DNA of 64,000 nt from Kitasatospora phosalacinea (GTDB lineage Bacteria; Actinomycetota; Actinomycetes; Streptomycetales; Streptomycetaceae). The stretch lies in contig NZ_BSSA01000026.1 in the NCBI RefSeq assembly GCF_030268885.1, positions 1 through 64,000 on the forward strand, written 5' to 3'. The translations under genes and the position numbers were made by a program. The notes under the pieces are model-generated. The model saw nothing but the letters and a program-made list of their open reading frames with translations. It made no database searches and was not told the origin of the DNA. Of the stretch, positions 17,164-25,254 are shown piece after piece. How positions within the stretch are numbered: the stretch's first letter is position 1; the number at the start of each line of letters is the position of its first letter.

Positions 17164-17979
17164 ATGAGCAGCGCAGCGGTGGTGGACCGGGTCCGGATCG
17201 GCGTCCTGCTGCGGGCCTGCCATCCGGCCCCGGCGGCCGCCGTGACCGGACTGGCCGCCGTGATGGCGGTGGCGGCCGGGCGCGGCCCGCTCGGTGCGGC
17301 GCTCACCACCGGGGCGGTCGCCGCCGGGCAGTTGTCGATCGGCTGGAGCAACGACCTGGTCGACCGGCGGCGCGACGCGGCGGCCGGGCGGGGCGACAAG
17401 CCGCTCGCCGCGGGGGAGTTGACGGCCGGGCGGCTCGCCGCCGCCACCCGCTGGGCGGTGGTCTGCTGCGTGCTGCTCTCGGCGGCCTGCGGGGTGGCCG
17501 CGGCGACGGCGCACCTGGTGGCGGTGGGGGCGGGCTGGGCGTACAACCTGCGGCTCAAGGGGACCGCGTGGTCCTGGCTGCCGTACGCGGTGGCGTTCGC
17601 GCTGCTGCCCGCGTTCGTGACGCTCGCGCTGCCCGGACGGCCCTGGCCCGCCCCGCAGGTGCTGGGTGCGGGTGCGCTGATCGGGGTCGCCGCGCACTTC
17701 GCCAACGTCCTGCCCGACCTGGCCGCGGACCGCGCCGCGGGCGTCCGCGGCCTGCCGCAGCGGCTGGGCCGCCGGGCCTCGGCCGCGACGGCCGTCCTCG
17801 CCGCGGGCGCGGCCGCCCTGCTGCTGGCCCCCGGCTGGCCCGTCCTCGTCGTCACCGCCCCGCCCGCCCTCACCGCCCTGCTCGCCCCGCCCCGCAGCCG
17901 GGCCCCCTTCCTGGCGGTGATCGCGGCGGCGGGGCTGGCGCTCGCGGTGCTGCTGCTGGGCGGCGGGCTGCGGGGCTGA
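17164..17979 (+). CDS. UbiA-family prenyltransferase
   Basis: 271-residue integral membrane protein of the UbiA superfamily. The first Asp-rich motif is NDLVDRRRDAAAGRGDKPL (about residues 60-80) and the second is DLAADRAAGVRGLP (about 180). Eight or nine hydrophobic helices cover the rest. A TAGCCT -10-like box lies 6 bp before the ATG, so the message may be leaderless. It is one gene away from the srsABC-like operon on the opposite strand. Prenylation of a phenolic lipid or quinone head group is plausible, but other aromatic acceptors are possible. Confidence 0.88.
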   Translation: MSSAAVVDRVRIGVLLRACHPAPAAAVTGLAAVMAVAAGRGPLGAALTTGAVAAGQLSIGWSNDLVDRRRDAAAGRGDKPLAAGELTAGRLAAATRWAVVCCVLLSAACGVAAATAHLVAVGAGWAYNLRLKGTAWSWLPYAVAFALLPAFVTLALPGRPWPAPQVLGAGALIGVAAHFANVLPDLAADRAAGVRGLPQRLGRRASAATAVLAAGAAALLLAPGWPVLVVTAPPALTALLAPPRSRAPFLAVIAAAGLALAVLLLGGGLRG

Positions 17980-18032
17980 GCGGGGCGCCGCCGGTGGGTG
18001 CAGGCCGGGCGGGGCGCCGGACTACCGTGCGG

Positions 18033-18857
18033 TCAGGCGCACTTCATGTCGGGGTCGACGAGGGCGAGGCCGCTGACCTGCTCGCCGTCGACGGTGAACT
18101 CGTAGGCCCAGCCCGGCTTCCCGTCGACGGGCACGCGGTACCGGCCGTTCGCGGCCAGGGCGAGGCCGTGGGAGTCGTAGGCCTGCTTGAGCTGCGCGAG
18201 GGTGGACCCGGCGCCGACGCCCGCGGCCGTCCGCGCGGCGGCCGGAACGGCGAGTTCGCGCAACCCGGCGGCGCCGAAGGAGACCCGGCCCTGCGCCAGG
18301 AACGCCCTGTCCCGGTCCTCGCGCAGCTTCATGACGTCGGCCTGGGCCTGGGCCGCGTCCGCGATGACCCTGGTGTCGGCCGCCGCCTGCTGGGCCGACT
18401 CCGCCGCGCGCCTGGCGAACTCCAGGGACTCCGCCGCGGAGGCGTTCGGCCGCAGGGACGGCAGCGGGGTCGGCGTGGCGCCGGCCACCTGGTCCGCCTT
18501 CGCGTCGAGCTCCTTGAGCTTCGCGTCGGCCGCGGCCTCCGCCGCCATCCGGGAGGCGTCCTGGGCGGGCCGGTCGGTGGCCGACCCCGCGAAGGTGAAG
18601 TCGGTGCAGCCGCCGAGCAGCGAGATCGCCGTCGGCTCCAGTGCGCCGCCGGCCAGTGCGGCGTCCTTGCTCATGCCCGGCGTCAGGCCGCGGTAGCCGT
18701 TCTCCGTGAGCACGTCGGCCTTCGCCGCGGACGGGCCGCTCCCGCCGTCCGAGGAGCAGGCCGCCGTGCCGGCGGTCAGCACGAGGGCCGTCAGTCCGGC
18801 GCAGGCTATCCGGACGGCGCGGGTGCCGGTCGGCAGGGGTCGGGTCACGTTCGTCAT
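18033..18857 (-). CDS. Hypothetical lipoprotein with helical middle
   Basis: 274 residues with an N-terminal signal and lipobox (LTAGTAAC, Cys about 34). A Ala/Glu/Lys-rich helical region (about 100-190, SRMAAEAAADAKLKELDAKAD.., FARRAAESAQQAAADTRV) could form a coiled coil. It ends in a small globular part with DPDMKCA. The only other cysteine in the mature part (GGCTDF) could pair with the C-terminal one. I recognise no family. The upstream region has a triple 15-bp repeat and a hairpin. Confidence 0.75.
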   Translation of the reverse strand: MTNVTRPLPTGTRAVRIACAGLTALVLTAGTAACSSDGGSGPSAAKADVLTENGYRGLTPGMSKDAALAGGALEPTAISLLGGCTDFTFAGSATDRPAQDASRMAAEAAADAKLKELDAKADQVAGATPTPLPSLRPNASAAESLEFARRAAESAQQAAADTRVIADAAQAQADVMKLREDRDRAFLAQGRVSFGAAGLRELAVPAAARTAAGVGAGSTLAQLKQAYDSHGLALAANGRYRVPVDGKPGWAYEFTVDGEQVSGLALVDPDMKCA

Positions 18858-18886
18858 CTCTCTCCAGGTGGGGCCCGTCGACGACC

Positions 18887-18931
18887 GTGCGGTGGCCCGG
18901 TGTGCGGTGGCCCGGTGCGCGGCGGCCCGGC
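18887..18931. repeat. Three tandem 15-bp repeats
   Basis: GTGCGGTGGCCCGGT occurs twice head-to-tail (18887-18901, 18902-18916), followed by a third copy with three changes (18917-18931). The array lies 30 bp upstream of the lipoprotein start at 18857, where promoter elements would be expected. Confidence 0.75.
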
Positions 18932-18967
18932 CGGGGGTGCGACCGGTGCGGAGGATCGACGGACCGG

Positions 18968-18992
18968 CCCCCTCGCAGCACGTGCGAGGGGG
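18968..18992. terminator. Hairpin with 10-bp stem
   Basis: CCCCCTCGCA, a 5-nt loop, then TGCGAGGGGG. It lies 150 bp past the 3' end of the SDR gene (minus strand, stop 19144) and upstream of the lipoprotein gene, so it may end SDR transcription. No T-run is present. Confidence 0.5.
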
Positions 18993-19143
18993 CGCGGCGG
19001 GTCTCGGCGTACCGGCAGGTCATTCGTGCACGGCGCGAGCAACCTAGCAGAAAAGGTGGTCGCGGTCCGCTGGATTGACGGTGCGTGAGGGGCTCCGCCC
19101 TGCGCCCCCCGTCGACCTCGTGGACCTGGGGAACCGGGCGCGG

Positions 19144-19890
19144 TCAGACCGAGAAGCCGCCGTCGACGGGCACCACCGCCCCTGTGACGTACCCGGCCTC
19201 GGGCCCGGCCAGGTGGGCGACCACGGCGGCGATCTCGGCGGGCGCGGCGTAGCGGCCGAGCGCGGTGAGGGCGCCGATCGCCGGGGCGTTCGGGCCGTCG
19301 GCGGGGTTGGCGTCGGTGTCGGTCGGGCCGGGGTGCACCAGGTTGACGGTGATGCCGCGCGGGCCCAGCTCGCGGGCCAGGCCCTTGGTCAGGCCGACCA
19401 GCGCGGTCTTCGTCATCGCGTACAGGGCCAGGCCGGGGAACGGCACCCGGTCGGCGATGTTGCTGCCGATGCCGATGATCCGCCCGCCCTCCGGCAGGTG
19501 CGCCGCCGCGGCCCGGGCCAGCACGAACGGGGCGCGGACGTTGATGGCCAGGACGCGGTCGAGCTGCGCCGCGTCGACGTCCTCCAGCGGGCCGGACGGG
19601 AAGAGCGCCGCGTTGGCGACCAGCACGTCCAGCCGTCCGAGCGTCTCCACGGTGCGCCGCACCGCCCCGGTCAGCGCCGCCTCGTCCGCGCTGTCGGCCC
19701 GGAGCACCAGCGCCCGGCGGCCCAGCCCTTCGATCTTCCGGGCCACCTGCTGGGCTCGCTCGGCGTCCTGGCGGTAGGTCAGGGCGACGTCGGCGCCCTC
19801 CTCGGCCAGCCGCAGTGCCACGGCGGCGCCGATGCCCCGGCTGCCGCCGGTCACCAGGGCCACGCGTCCTTCGAATCGGTCGTCGTTCAT
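19144..19890 (-). CDS. SDR family oxidoreductase (FabG-like)
   Basis: 248 residues with TGGSRGIGAAVAL at 15-27, NAALF at about 93, Ser in GIGSNIAD (about 140), YAMTK (Tyr about 155, Lys 159) and the C-terminal tail YVTGAVVPVDGGFSV. This is a typical 3-oxoacyl-ACP-reductase-like SDR of the group that reduces small ketones or sugars. It is monocistronic with a clear ATG. Substrate unknown. Confidence 0.9.
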   Translation of the reverse strand: MNDDRFEGRVALVTGGSRGIGAAVALRLAEEGADVALTYRQDAERAQQVARKIEGLGRRALVLRADSADEAALTGAVRRTVETLGRLDVLVANAALFPSGPLEDVDAAQLDRVLAINVRAPFVLARAAAAHLPEGGRIIGIGSNIADRVPFPGLALYAMTKTALVGLTKGLARELGPRGITVNLVHPGPTDTDANPADGPNAPAIGALTALGRYAAPAEIAAVVAHLAGPEAGYVTGAVVPVDGGFSV

Positions 19891-19970
19891 GCCGTCGAGC
19901 TTCGTCCGGCCGGGCAGCGGGCGCTGGCGGCTATCGGTCGGTGCGTTGCGCGGCCCGGAGGGCGGGGAGG

Positions 19971-20004
19971 GGTCAGCGGCGGAGGAGGGTCAGCGGCGGA
20001 GGAG
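19971..20004. repeat. 17-bp tandem duplication over the hemC stop codon
   Basis: GGTCAGCGGCGGAGGAG is present twice in direct contact (19971-19987 and 19988-20004). The second copy contains the hemC stop codon (TCA at 19990-19992 on the plus strand), so the last codons (LLRR, stop) are copied just after the gene. Confidence 0.85.
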
Positions 20005-20895
20005 GGTCTCGGCGTCCAGGTCGAGGAGGAGGGCGGCCACGGCGCGGCCGAGCTTCTCGGGTTCGGCGGGGGTGCCGGAGAGGCGGGCCTCGATCTGGTG
20101 GGTGCCGCGGGGGGCGGTGACCTGGCCGTGGAGGGTGAGGACGCCGTCGGCGGTGGTGGCGAGGGCGCCGACCGGGACGGAGCAGCCGCCGTGGAGTTCG
20201 GCGAGCATCGCGCGTTCGGCGCGCACCTCGGCGTCGGTGCCGGGGTCGCCGGTGCCGGCCAGGAGCTCGCGGGCCGTGGCGTCGTCGGCGCGGACCTGGA
20301 TGCCGAGGGCGCCCTGGCCGGGGCTGGGCGGGAAGCGGTCCAGCGGGAGGTGCTCGGTGATCTCGGCGGTCCGGCCGAGGCGGTGCAGGCCCGCGGCGGC
20401 CAGCACGACCGCGTCCAGGGTGCGCAGCCGGGCCAGCCGGGTGGGGACGTTGCCGCGGATCCGCTCGGGCGCCAGGTCGGGCCGGGCGTACAGGAGTTGG
20501 GCGATCCGGCGGGCGGCGGAGGTGCCGATCCGGGCACCGGCGGGGAGGGCGGCGAGGGTGGACCCGCAGAGGGCGTCGCGGACGTCGGCGCGGGGCGGGG
20601 GCGGGAGCAGCAGCAGGCCGTCCGGGTCGGCGGTGGGCAGGTCCTTGAGCGAGTGGACGACGACGTCCACCTCGCCGGCGAGCAGGGCGGCGGCCTGCCG
20701 TCCGGCGAACGCGGAGCCGCCGCCGCGCTCGGAGACCTCGCGCAGGTCGGACTTCCGGTCGAGGTCGCCGTCCTCCATGATCACCCGGTGCCGGAAGGCG
20801 ACCTCGGGGAAGCGGGCGCGCAGCGGGGCGAGGAACTCCTTCACCTGGGACCGCGCCAGCTGGCTGGCCCGCGACCCCACCACCAGTTCGACCAT
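19990..20895 (-). CDS. hemC: Hydroxymethylbilane synthase-like (HemC)
   Basis: 301 residues, close to the usual ~310. HemC landmarks are GSRASQLARSQ at the start, VVHSLKDLP, GTSAARRIAQLL, RGNV.TRL, VLAAAGLHRLG, PSPGQGALGIQ, and the cofactor-anchoring cysteine in HGGCSVPVGA. The enzyme joins four porphobilinogens into hydroxymethylbilane on a dipyrromethane cofactor. The gene stands alone, without hemA/hemB/hemD, and some usually fixed positions differ (RGNVPTRL rather than RGNVDTRL; an unusual SERGGGSAFAGR segment). It may be a second, specialised copy. The ATG at 20895 follows GGGAG. Confidence 0.85.
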   Translation of the reverse strand: MVELVVGSRASQLARSQVKEFLAPLRARFPEVAFRHRVIMEDGDLDRKSDLREVSERGGGSAFAGRQAAALLAGEVDVVVHSLKDLPTADPDGLLLLPPPPRADVRDALCGSTLAALPAGARIGTSAARRIAQLLYARPDLAPERIRGNVPTRLARLRTLDAVVLAAAGLHRLGRTAEITEHLPLDRFPPSPGQGALGIQVRADDATARELLAGTGDPGTDAEVRAERAMLAELHGGCSVPVGALATTADGVLTLHGQVTAPRGTHQIEARLSGTPAEPEKLGRAVAALLLDLDAETLLRR

Positions 20896-20933
20896 CGTCA
20901 ACTCCCGTCCGTGCGAGCCACCCTGACGGTATG

Positions 20934-22211
20934 TTAGCGCCGCGCGGACGGTCCGGTTTCCGACGGAATGTCGGGAACCGCGGCGGACGGGCGTTCGAGC
21001 CGGAGCAGGCCGGGGACGGCGGCCAGCGAGACGGCGAGCAGCAGCAGCCAGGGCCAGGCCGGGCCGTGCGCGAACAGCAGGGTGAACAGGCCGGGGGAGA
21101 GCGCCTGGCCGACGTTCCAGGAGAGCTGGTTGACCGCCAGGTACCGGCCGCGCCGGGCCGGGTGGGCCAGCGCCACGCTCAACTCCTCGCGGCCGGGCGT
21201 GCCGACGGTCTCCGCCAGGTTGTACACCAGCACCGCCGCGACCAGCCCGGACAGCACCAGCCACCGCGGGCCGTCGCCGGGCAGCACGGCGAGCAGGCCG
21301 AATGCCGCCGCGTTGAGCAGCGCCCCCGCCGCGACGGTCCGGGTCGCCCGGTGGCCCTCCAGCAGGCGGGCGACCGGCCCCTGGGTCAGCACCACCTGCG
21401 CGCCGTTGAGCACCAGCAGCGCCCCCGCCAGCGGGGCGCCCAGGTGCAGCGCGGCCGTCACGTGCACGGCCAGCAGGACGCTCAGCACCATCGAGGCCAG
21501 CACGAAGGACAGGTTCACCGCCACCATCAGCAGGTAGCGGCGGTCGGCCAGCACCGCCCGGTAGCCGCCGCCCCCGGGCTCCGCGGCCGCCGCGGCGGGC
21601 GCCGGGGCGGGCCGCCAGCGGGCCAGCAGCACCGCCGCCGCCAGGTACGACAGCGCGTTCAGCGCCACCAGCAGCCGCAGCCCGCCCGTCCCGCCGTCGC
21701 CGACCAGCAGCGCGCCCGCCGCGCCGCCCAGGCCGAGCCCGGCGTTGCGCAGCGTCTGCACCAGGGCGAACCAGCGGGTGCGCTCCCCGGGGGACGGGGC
21801 GGCCAGCACCACCAGGCCGGTGCTGGCCGTCCAGTACGCGGCCTGCCCGGCCTGGGCGAGCAGGCAGACCAGCCCGATCGACCAGGGGCGGTCGGCGAGC
21901 AGGAAGGCGGCGTGGGCGAGGGCGGAGAGCGCGTTGGCGCAGGCCGCCGTCCGGCGGGCGCCGTACCGGTCGATCAGCGGGCCGACGACGGGCGCGACCG
22001 GCAGTGCCAGCAGCCGGGCGGCGGTGACGGCCGCGCCGACGGTGGTCAGCGGCAGGGCGGTGGTGCGGGTGAAGAACACCAGGGTGAAGGCGAGCACCAG
22101 TCCGGTGCCCAGGCTGTCGATCAGGTGGGCGCCGATCAGCGGGCGGTGGCGGTCCGCGGAGGCGGGCAGCCCGAGGCGGTCCCGGAGCGGGAGGGGGGTC
22201 GCGGTGGTCAT
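20934..22211 (-). CDS. MFS transporter
   Basis: 425-residue major facilitator with 12 predicted membrane helices. The loop-2/3 motif reads GPLIDRYGARRT (about residue 75) and the central cytosolic loop is Pro/Ala-rich (about 195-210). The ATG at 22211 faces the divergent ArsR-type regulator gene. The 85-bp gap contains a 22-bp palindrome. Such pairs usually form a ligand-induced efflux system; the drug is unknown. Confidence 0.9.
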   Translation of the reverse strand: MTTATPLPLRDRLGLPASADRHRPLIGAHLIDSLGTGLVLAFTLVFFTRTTALPLTTVGAAVTAARLLALPVAPVVGPLIDRYGARRTAACANALSALAHAAFLLADRPWSIGLVCLLAQAGQAAYWTASTGLVVLAAPSPGERTRWFALVQTLRNAGLGLGGAAGALLVGDGGTGGLRLLVALNALSYLAAAVLLARWRPAPAPAAAAAEPGGGGYRAVLADRRYLLMVAVNLSFVLASMVLSVLLAVHVTAALHLGAPLAGALLVLNGAQVVLTQGPVARLLEGHRATRTVAAGALLNAAAFGLLAVLPGDGPRWLVLSGLVAAVLVYNLAETVGTPGREELSVALAHPARRGRYLAVNQLSWNVGQALSPGLFTLLFAHGPAWPWLLLLAVSLAAVPGLLRLERPSAAVPDIPSETGPSARR

Positions 22212-22247
22212 GCTCCGAGGCTGCCTGCGATGATCGCTCCCGCCCAC

Positions 22248-22269
22248 GGATTCGACCACGGTCGAATCC
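22248..22269. promoter_or_regulatory. Palindromic operator between MFS and ArsR genes
   Basis: GGATTCGAC-CACG-GTCGAATCC is a perfect 9-bp inverted repeat with a 4-bp centre, located between the divergent starts at 22211 and 22297. It is the likely binding site of the winged-helix regulator. Confidence 0.78.
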
Positions 22270-22296
22270 TCGCCGCCGCCGCGACCGGGAGGGTCC

Positions 22297-23295
22297 GTGC
22301 TGACCTGGGAGTTCTCCGCGCAGGACCTGGCCCGCACCAGGTTCGCCCGCTCGCCGCTGTGCGAGCTGACCACCAGCGTCGAGGTGCTCAAGGGCCCGGG
22401 CCGCCGGGCCGTCCACCTGCCCTGGGTGCGCCGGGCCCGCCGCGAACTCGCGGGCGTGCAGTGGGAGTTGCTCTCCCAGCTGGTGCGGCTGCCGACGGTG
22501 TACGTGCCGGACTTCCTCACCCCCGTACCGGCCGACAGCAGCCCGACGCTGGAGCGGCAACTGGCCGAACTGACCGCGCTCGACCCGGCCGCCGTCCGCC
22601 GCGACCTGGACCGGATCGGCGGCGAACTGCCGCCGCTGGTGGCCGAGTTGCACGCCGACCCGGAAGCCGGGACGCGGCGGCTGGCGGCCGAGGCGCGGGC
22701 GTACTGGCAGGCCGCGATCGCCCCGCACTGGGGGCGGATCGAACGGCTGGCCGAGGGCGAGATCCTGCGCCGGGCCCGCCAGTTGGCCGCGGGCGGCCCG
22801 GCCGGGCTGTTCACCGATCTGCACCCGTCGGTCAGTTGGGAGCGCGACCTGCTGCGGATCGGCCACCGGCACCTGGAGGAGCACCGCCGCCTCGACGGGG
22901 CGCGCGGACTCGTCCTGGTGCCCACCGTCTTCGCCTGGCCCGGGGTGTTCTCCCAGCTCAACCCGCCCTGGCAGCCCGGCCTGGTCTACCCGCCGCGCGG
23001 CGTCGCCACGCTCTGGGAGACCGCCGCACCCGCCCCCGACGGCCTGGCCCGGGTGCTCGGCCGGGCCCGGGCCCGGCTGCTCGCCGAGCTCGACGCCCCC
23101 GCCACCACCACCGAACTCGCCGCCCGCACCGGCCTGTCCGCGCCCACCGTCTCGCACCACCTGTCCGCCCTGCACGACGCGGGCCTCGCCGCCCGCCACC
23201 GCACCGGCCGCAGCGTGCTCTACCTGCGCACGGCCGCGGCCGAACTGCTCTGCGGGGAAGGCCGGTTCCTCCCGCCGTCCGGGCTCAGCGGGTGA
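22297..23295 (+). CDS. ArsR-type HTH regulator (DUF5937-like)
   Basis: 332 residues. The first ~250 are a sensor domain (MLTWEFSAQDLARTRFARSPL.., typical of the DUF5937-like N-terminus). The C-terminal winged helix is at about 255-320 (TTTELAARTGLSAPTVSHHLSALHDAGLAARHRTGRSVLYLRT), which is ArsR-like. It starts at GTG 22297, divergent from the MFS gene, and should repress both from the palindrome. Its stop overlaps the convergent glucosidase gene by 11 bp. Confidence 0.88.
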   Translation: MLTWEFSAQDLARTRFARSPLCELTTSVEVLKGPGRRAVHLPWVRRARRELAGVQWELLSQLVRLPTVYVPDFLTPVPADSSPTLERQLAELTALDPAAVRRDLDRIGGELPPLVAELHADPEAGTRRLAAEARAYWQAAIAPHWGRIERLAEGEILRRARQLAAGGPAGLFTDLHPSVSWERDLLRIGHRHLEEHRRLDGARGLVLVPTVFAWPGVFSQLNPPWQPGLVYPPRGVATLWETAAPAPDGLARVLGRARARLLAELDAPATTTELAARTGLSAPTVSHHLSALHDAGLAARHRTGRSVLYLRTAAAELLCGEGRFLPPSGLSG

Positions 23296-24850
23296 ACACC
23301 GCGTACGAGAATCCCTCCGCGCGCAGCACCGAGTGCGTCAGCGACACCCCGCGCCCGTGCAGCAGCCGGCCCGGCAGCTCGCGCTCCACCGGCAGGCAGG
23401 CGGGCGTGCGCCGCGGGTTGACCACCACCAGGTAGCGCTCGCCCCGCAGGTACGCCAACGGGTAGCCGCTGTGCAGCACTTCGACCGGCGCGTGCGGGCC
23501 CAGCCCGGGGTGCGCGCGGCGCAGCGCGATCAACTCCCGCACCTGGTGCAGCAGCGAGGTCTCGTCGGCGCGCTGGGAGGCGACGTCCGGACGGTCGGGG
23601 GCGGGGTCCAGCGGAAGGTAGAAGTTCTCGGCGGGCGCGGAGGAGAACCCGGCGTCGGCCGTCGCGTCCCACTGCATCGGGGTGCGCGAACCGGCCCGGT
23701 TGTAGTGCGGGCCCAGCACGCTGCCCTCGGTGTCGGGCAGGCCCGGGACGAAGCGCATGCCGATCTCGTCGCCGTAGTAGATCGCCGGGACGGTCGGCCA
23801 GGTCAGCTGGAACGCGAACGCCGCCGCCGACTGCTCGCGGGTGCGCGGGCCGCAGACCAGCCGGGAGAAGTCGTGGTTCGCGGTCGGCAGCGCGGCGAAG
23901 CCGTGCCCGGCCACGGCCTGCGCGGTGCGCTCCCACTCGGCGAGGAACGGGCGCATCGAGCCGCGCCCCTCGGCGTCGAAGTAGCAGGGCTCCGCCGGCC
24001 ACTCCTCGTGCACCGTGCCCGCGCCGTTGTTCCACAGCGAGCGCAGCGCCGCGCCGTCGCCGGGGCCGCCGAACTGCAGGAAGAAGTCGCCGTGGAAGCC
24101 CATCGGCACCGAGCGGGCCGGGTCGCCCCACTCGGCGAGGAGGACCCGGTCGGGGTGGTGCGCGTCCATCCAGGCCCGCGTCTCGCGCCACAGCCGGCCG
24201 GTCTCCACGAAACCGGGGTCGTCCTTGACCAGCGAGGAGGCCATGTCGACCCGGAAACCCGCGACGCCCAGGGCGAACCAGTGCGCCATGATCTCGCGCA
24301 GCGCCGCCCGGTTGGCCCGCGGGCCCTCGGCGTCCACCGGCTGCCGCCACGGCTCGGCCGGGTCGGTGCGGGCGTGGCCGAAGTTCAGCGCGGGCTGGAA
24401 GTCGAAGAAGTTCGGCTTGTACCAGCCCGGGCGGCTGCCCGGCGAGGCGACGTACCCGGGCGCCGGACGGTCCGCCCACACGTACCGGTGGTCGTCCGGA
24501 TCGGCGGCGGAGCGGACGAACCACGGGTGCCGGTCCGAGGTGTGGCCCGCCACCAGGTCGAGCAGGACGCGGATGCCGACCCGGCGGGCCGCGTCGGTGA
24601 ACTTCGCCAGGTCCTCCGGCGTCCCGTAGCGGGGCGCGGTGGTCAGGAAGTCCGCCACGTCGTAGCCCGCGTCGCCGAACGGGGACGCGAAGCACGGGTT
24701 CAGCCAGACCGCGTCCACCCCCAGCCACTGCAGGTACTCCAGCCGCTCCGTCAGCCCCGCGAAGTCGCCGATCCCGTCGCCGTTCCCGTCCGCGAAGCTC
24801 TGCGGATAGATCTGGTACAGCACCGCGTCACTCGCCCACTCCGTACCCAC
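23285..24850 (-). CDS. GH13 alpha-glucosidase
   Basis: 521 residues, a (beta/alpha)8 glycoside hydrolase family 13 enzyme. The family regions are DLVAGHTS (region I), GFRVDMASS with the nucleophile Asp (region II), LLAEWGD with the acid/base Glu (region III), and ALPTANHDFSR (region IV; NHD). The QIYPQSFAD start and the AGSRTPMQWD block place it with oligo-1,6-glucosidases/alpha-glucosidases. No signal peptide, so it is cytosolic. Start choice: GTG 24850, or GTG 24853 directly before it, both behind GAGAGGGG. It probably cleaves maltose, isomaltose or trehalose-type disaccharides. Confidence 0.9.
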   Translation of the reverse strand: MGTEWASDAVLYQIYPQSFADGNGDGIGDFAGLTERLEYLQWLGVDAVWLNPCFASPFGDAGYDVADFLTTAPRYGTPEDLAKFTDAARRVGIRVLLDLVAGHTSDRHPWFVRSAADPDDHRYVWADRPAPGYVASPGSRPGWYKPNFFDFQPALNFGHARTDPAEPWRQPVDAEGPRANRAALREIMAHWFALGVAGFRVDMASSLVKDDPGFVETGRLWRETRAWMDAHHPDRVLLAEWGDPARSVPMGFHGDFFLQFGGPGDGAALRSLWNNGAGTVHEEWPAEPCYFDAEGRGSMRPFLAEWERTAQAVAGHGFAALPTANHDFSRLVCGPRTREQSAAAFAFQLTWPTVPAIYYGDEIGMRFVPGLPDTEGSVLGPHYNRAGSRTPMQWDATADAGFSSAPAENFYLPLDPAPDRPDVASQRADETSLLHQVRELIALRRAHPGLGPHAPVEVLHSGYPLAYLRGERYLVVVNPRRTPACLPVERELPGRLLHGRGVSLTHSVLRAEGFSYAVFTR

Positions 24851-25012
24851 CACGGCCCCTCTCGCCACGAACCGCCCCGCACACCGCTGTCCCCCAAGCC
24901 ATGCCCCGCCCCGCCCCCGCGGAACCAACCGGGTCGGGGCGGCCGGTGACGCCGGGTCAGGGCCGCCGTCCGAGGAGTGAGAAGGGGGCAGCGCGGGGCG
25001 GGGCGCGGCCGC

Positions 25013-25018
25013 TAGGGT
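25013..25018 (+). promoter_or_regulatory. -10 box of a leaderless leader-peptide transcript
   Basis: TAGGGT lies 7 bp before the ATG of the leader peptide at 25026. Transcription would therefore begin at or next to the start codon. Confidence 0.5.
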
Positions 25019-25025
25019 GCGGGGC

Positions 25026-25100
25026 ATGACCCTGCTGGTGAGCCGCCGCCATGTCGACCATGGCCGTGCCACCACGACGGGTTGTCGCCGCGTCGGCTGA
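25026..25100 (+). CDS. 24-residue leader peptide (RRHVD..C type)
   Basis: The short frame reads MTLLVSRRHVDHGRATTTGC, then RRVG and stop. It matches the Streptomyces leader-peptide pattern (M..LL..RRHVDL.R...SA.C) found upstream of sulfur-assimilation and other genes and thought to sense cysteine by attenuation. The Cys codon (TGT) is near the end, as expected. It lies 154 bp before the secreted-protein gene, with two hairpins between. The leader assignment is from pattern recognition; its target in sulfur metabolism is not obvious here. Confidence 0.7.
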   Translation: MTLLVSRRHVDHGRATTTGCRRVG

Positions 25101-25129
25101 CGCGGCCCCTCCGCCCCGCCTCGTGCCGA

Positions 25130-25226
25130 GGGCCGCTCACGCACTCCCGCCGAGCGGCCCCGTGCTCTCCCGTCCCCGGTTCCGGGTGCCGTCCGGCGTC
25201 CCTTTCCTTCCGCTCGCGGCGGAAGG
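25130..25226 (+). promoter_or_regulatory. Two hairpins between leader peptide and secreted-protein gene
   Basis: Hairpin 1 pairs GGGCCGCTC (25130-25138) with GAGCGGCCC (25152-25160). Hairpin 2 pairs CCTTCCGC (25206-25213) with GCGGAAGG (25219-25226). They follow the leader stop by 30 and 106 nt and lie before the ATG at 25255, the arrangement expected of a transcription or translation attenuator. Confidence 0.5.
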
Positions 25227-25254
25227 ACTCCGACTCCCGGAACAGGACCCCGCC

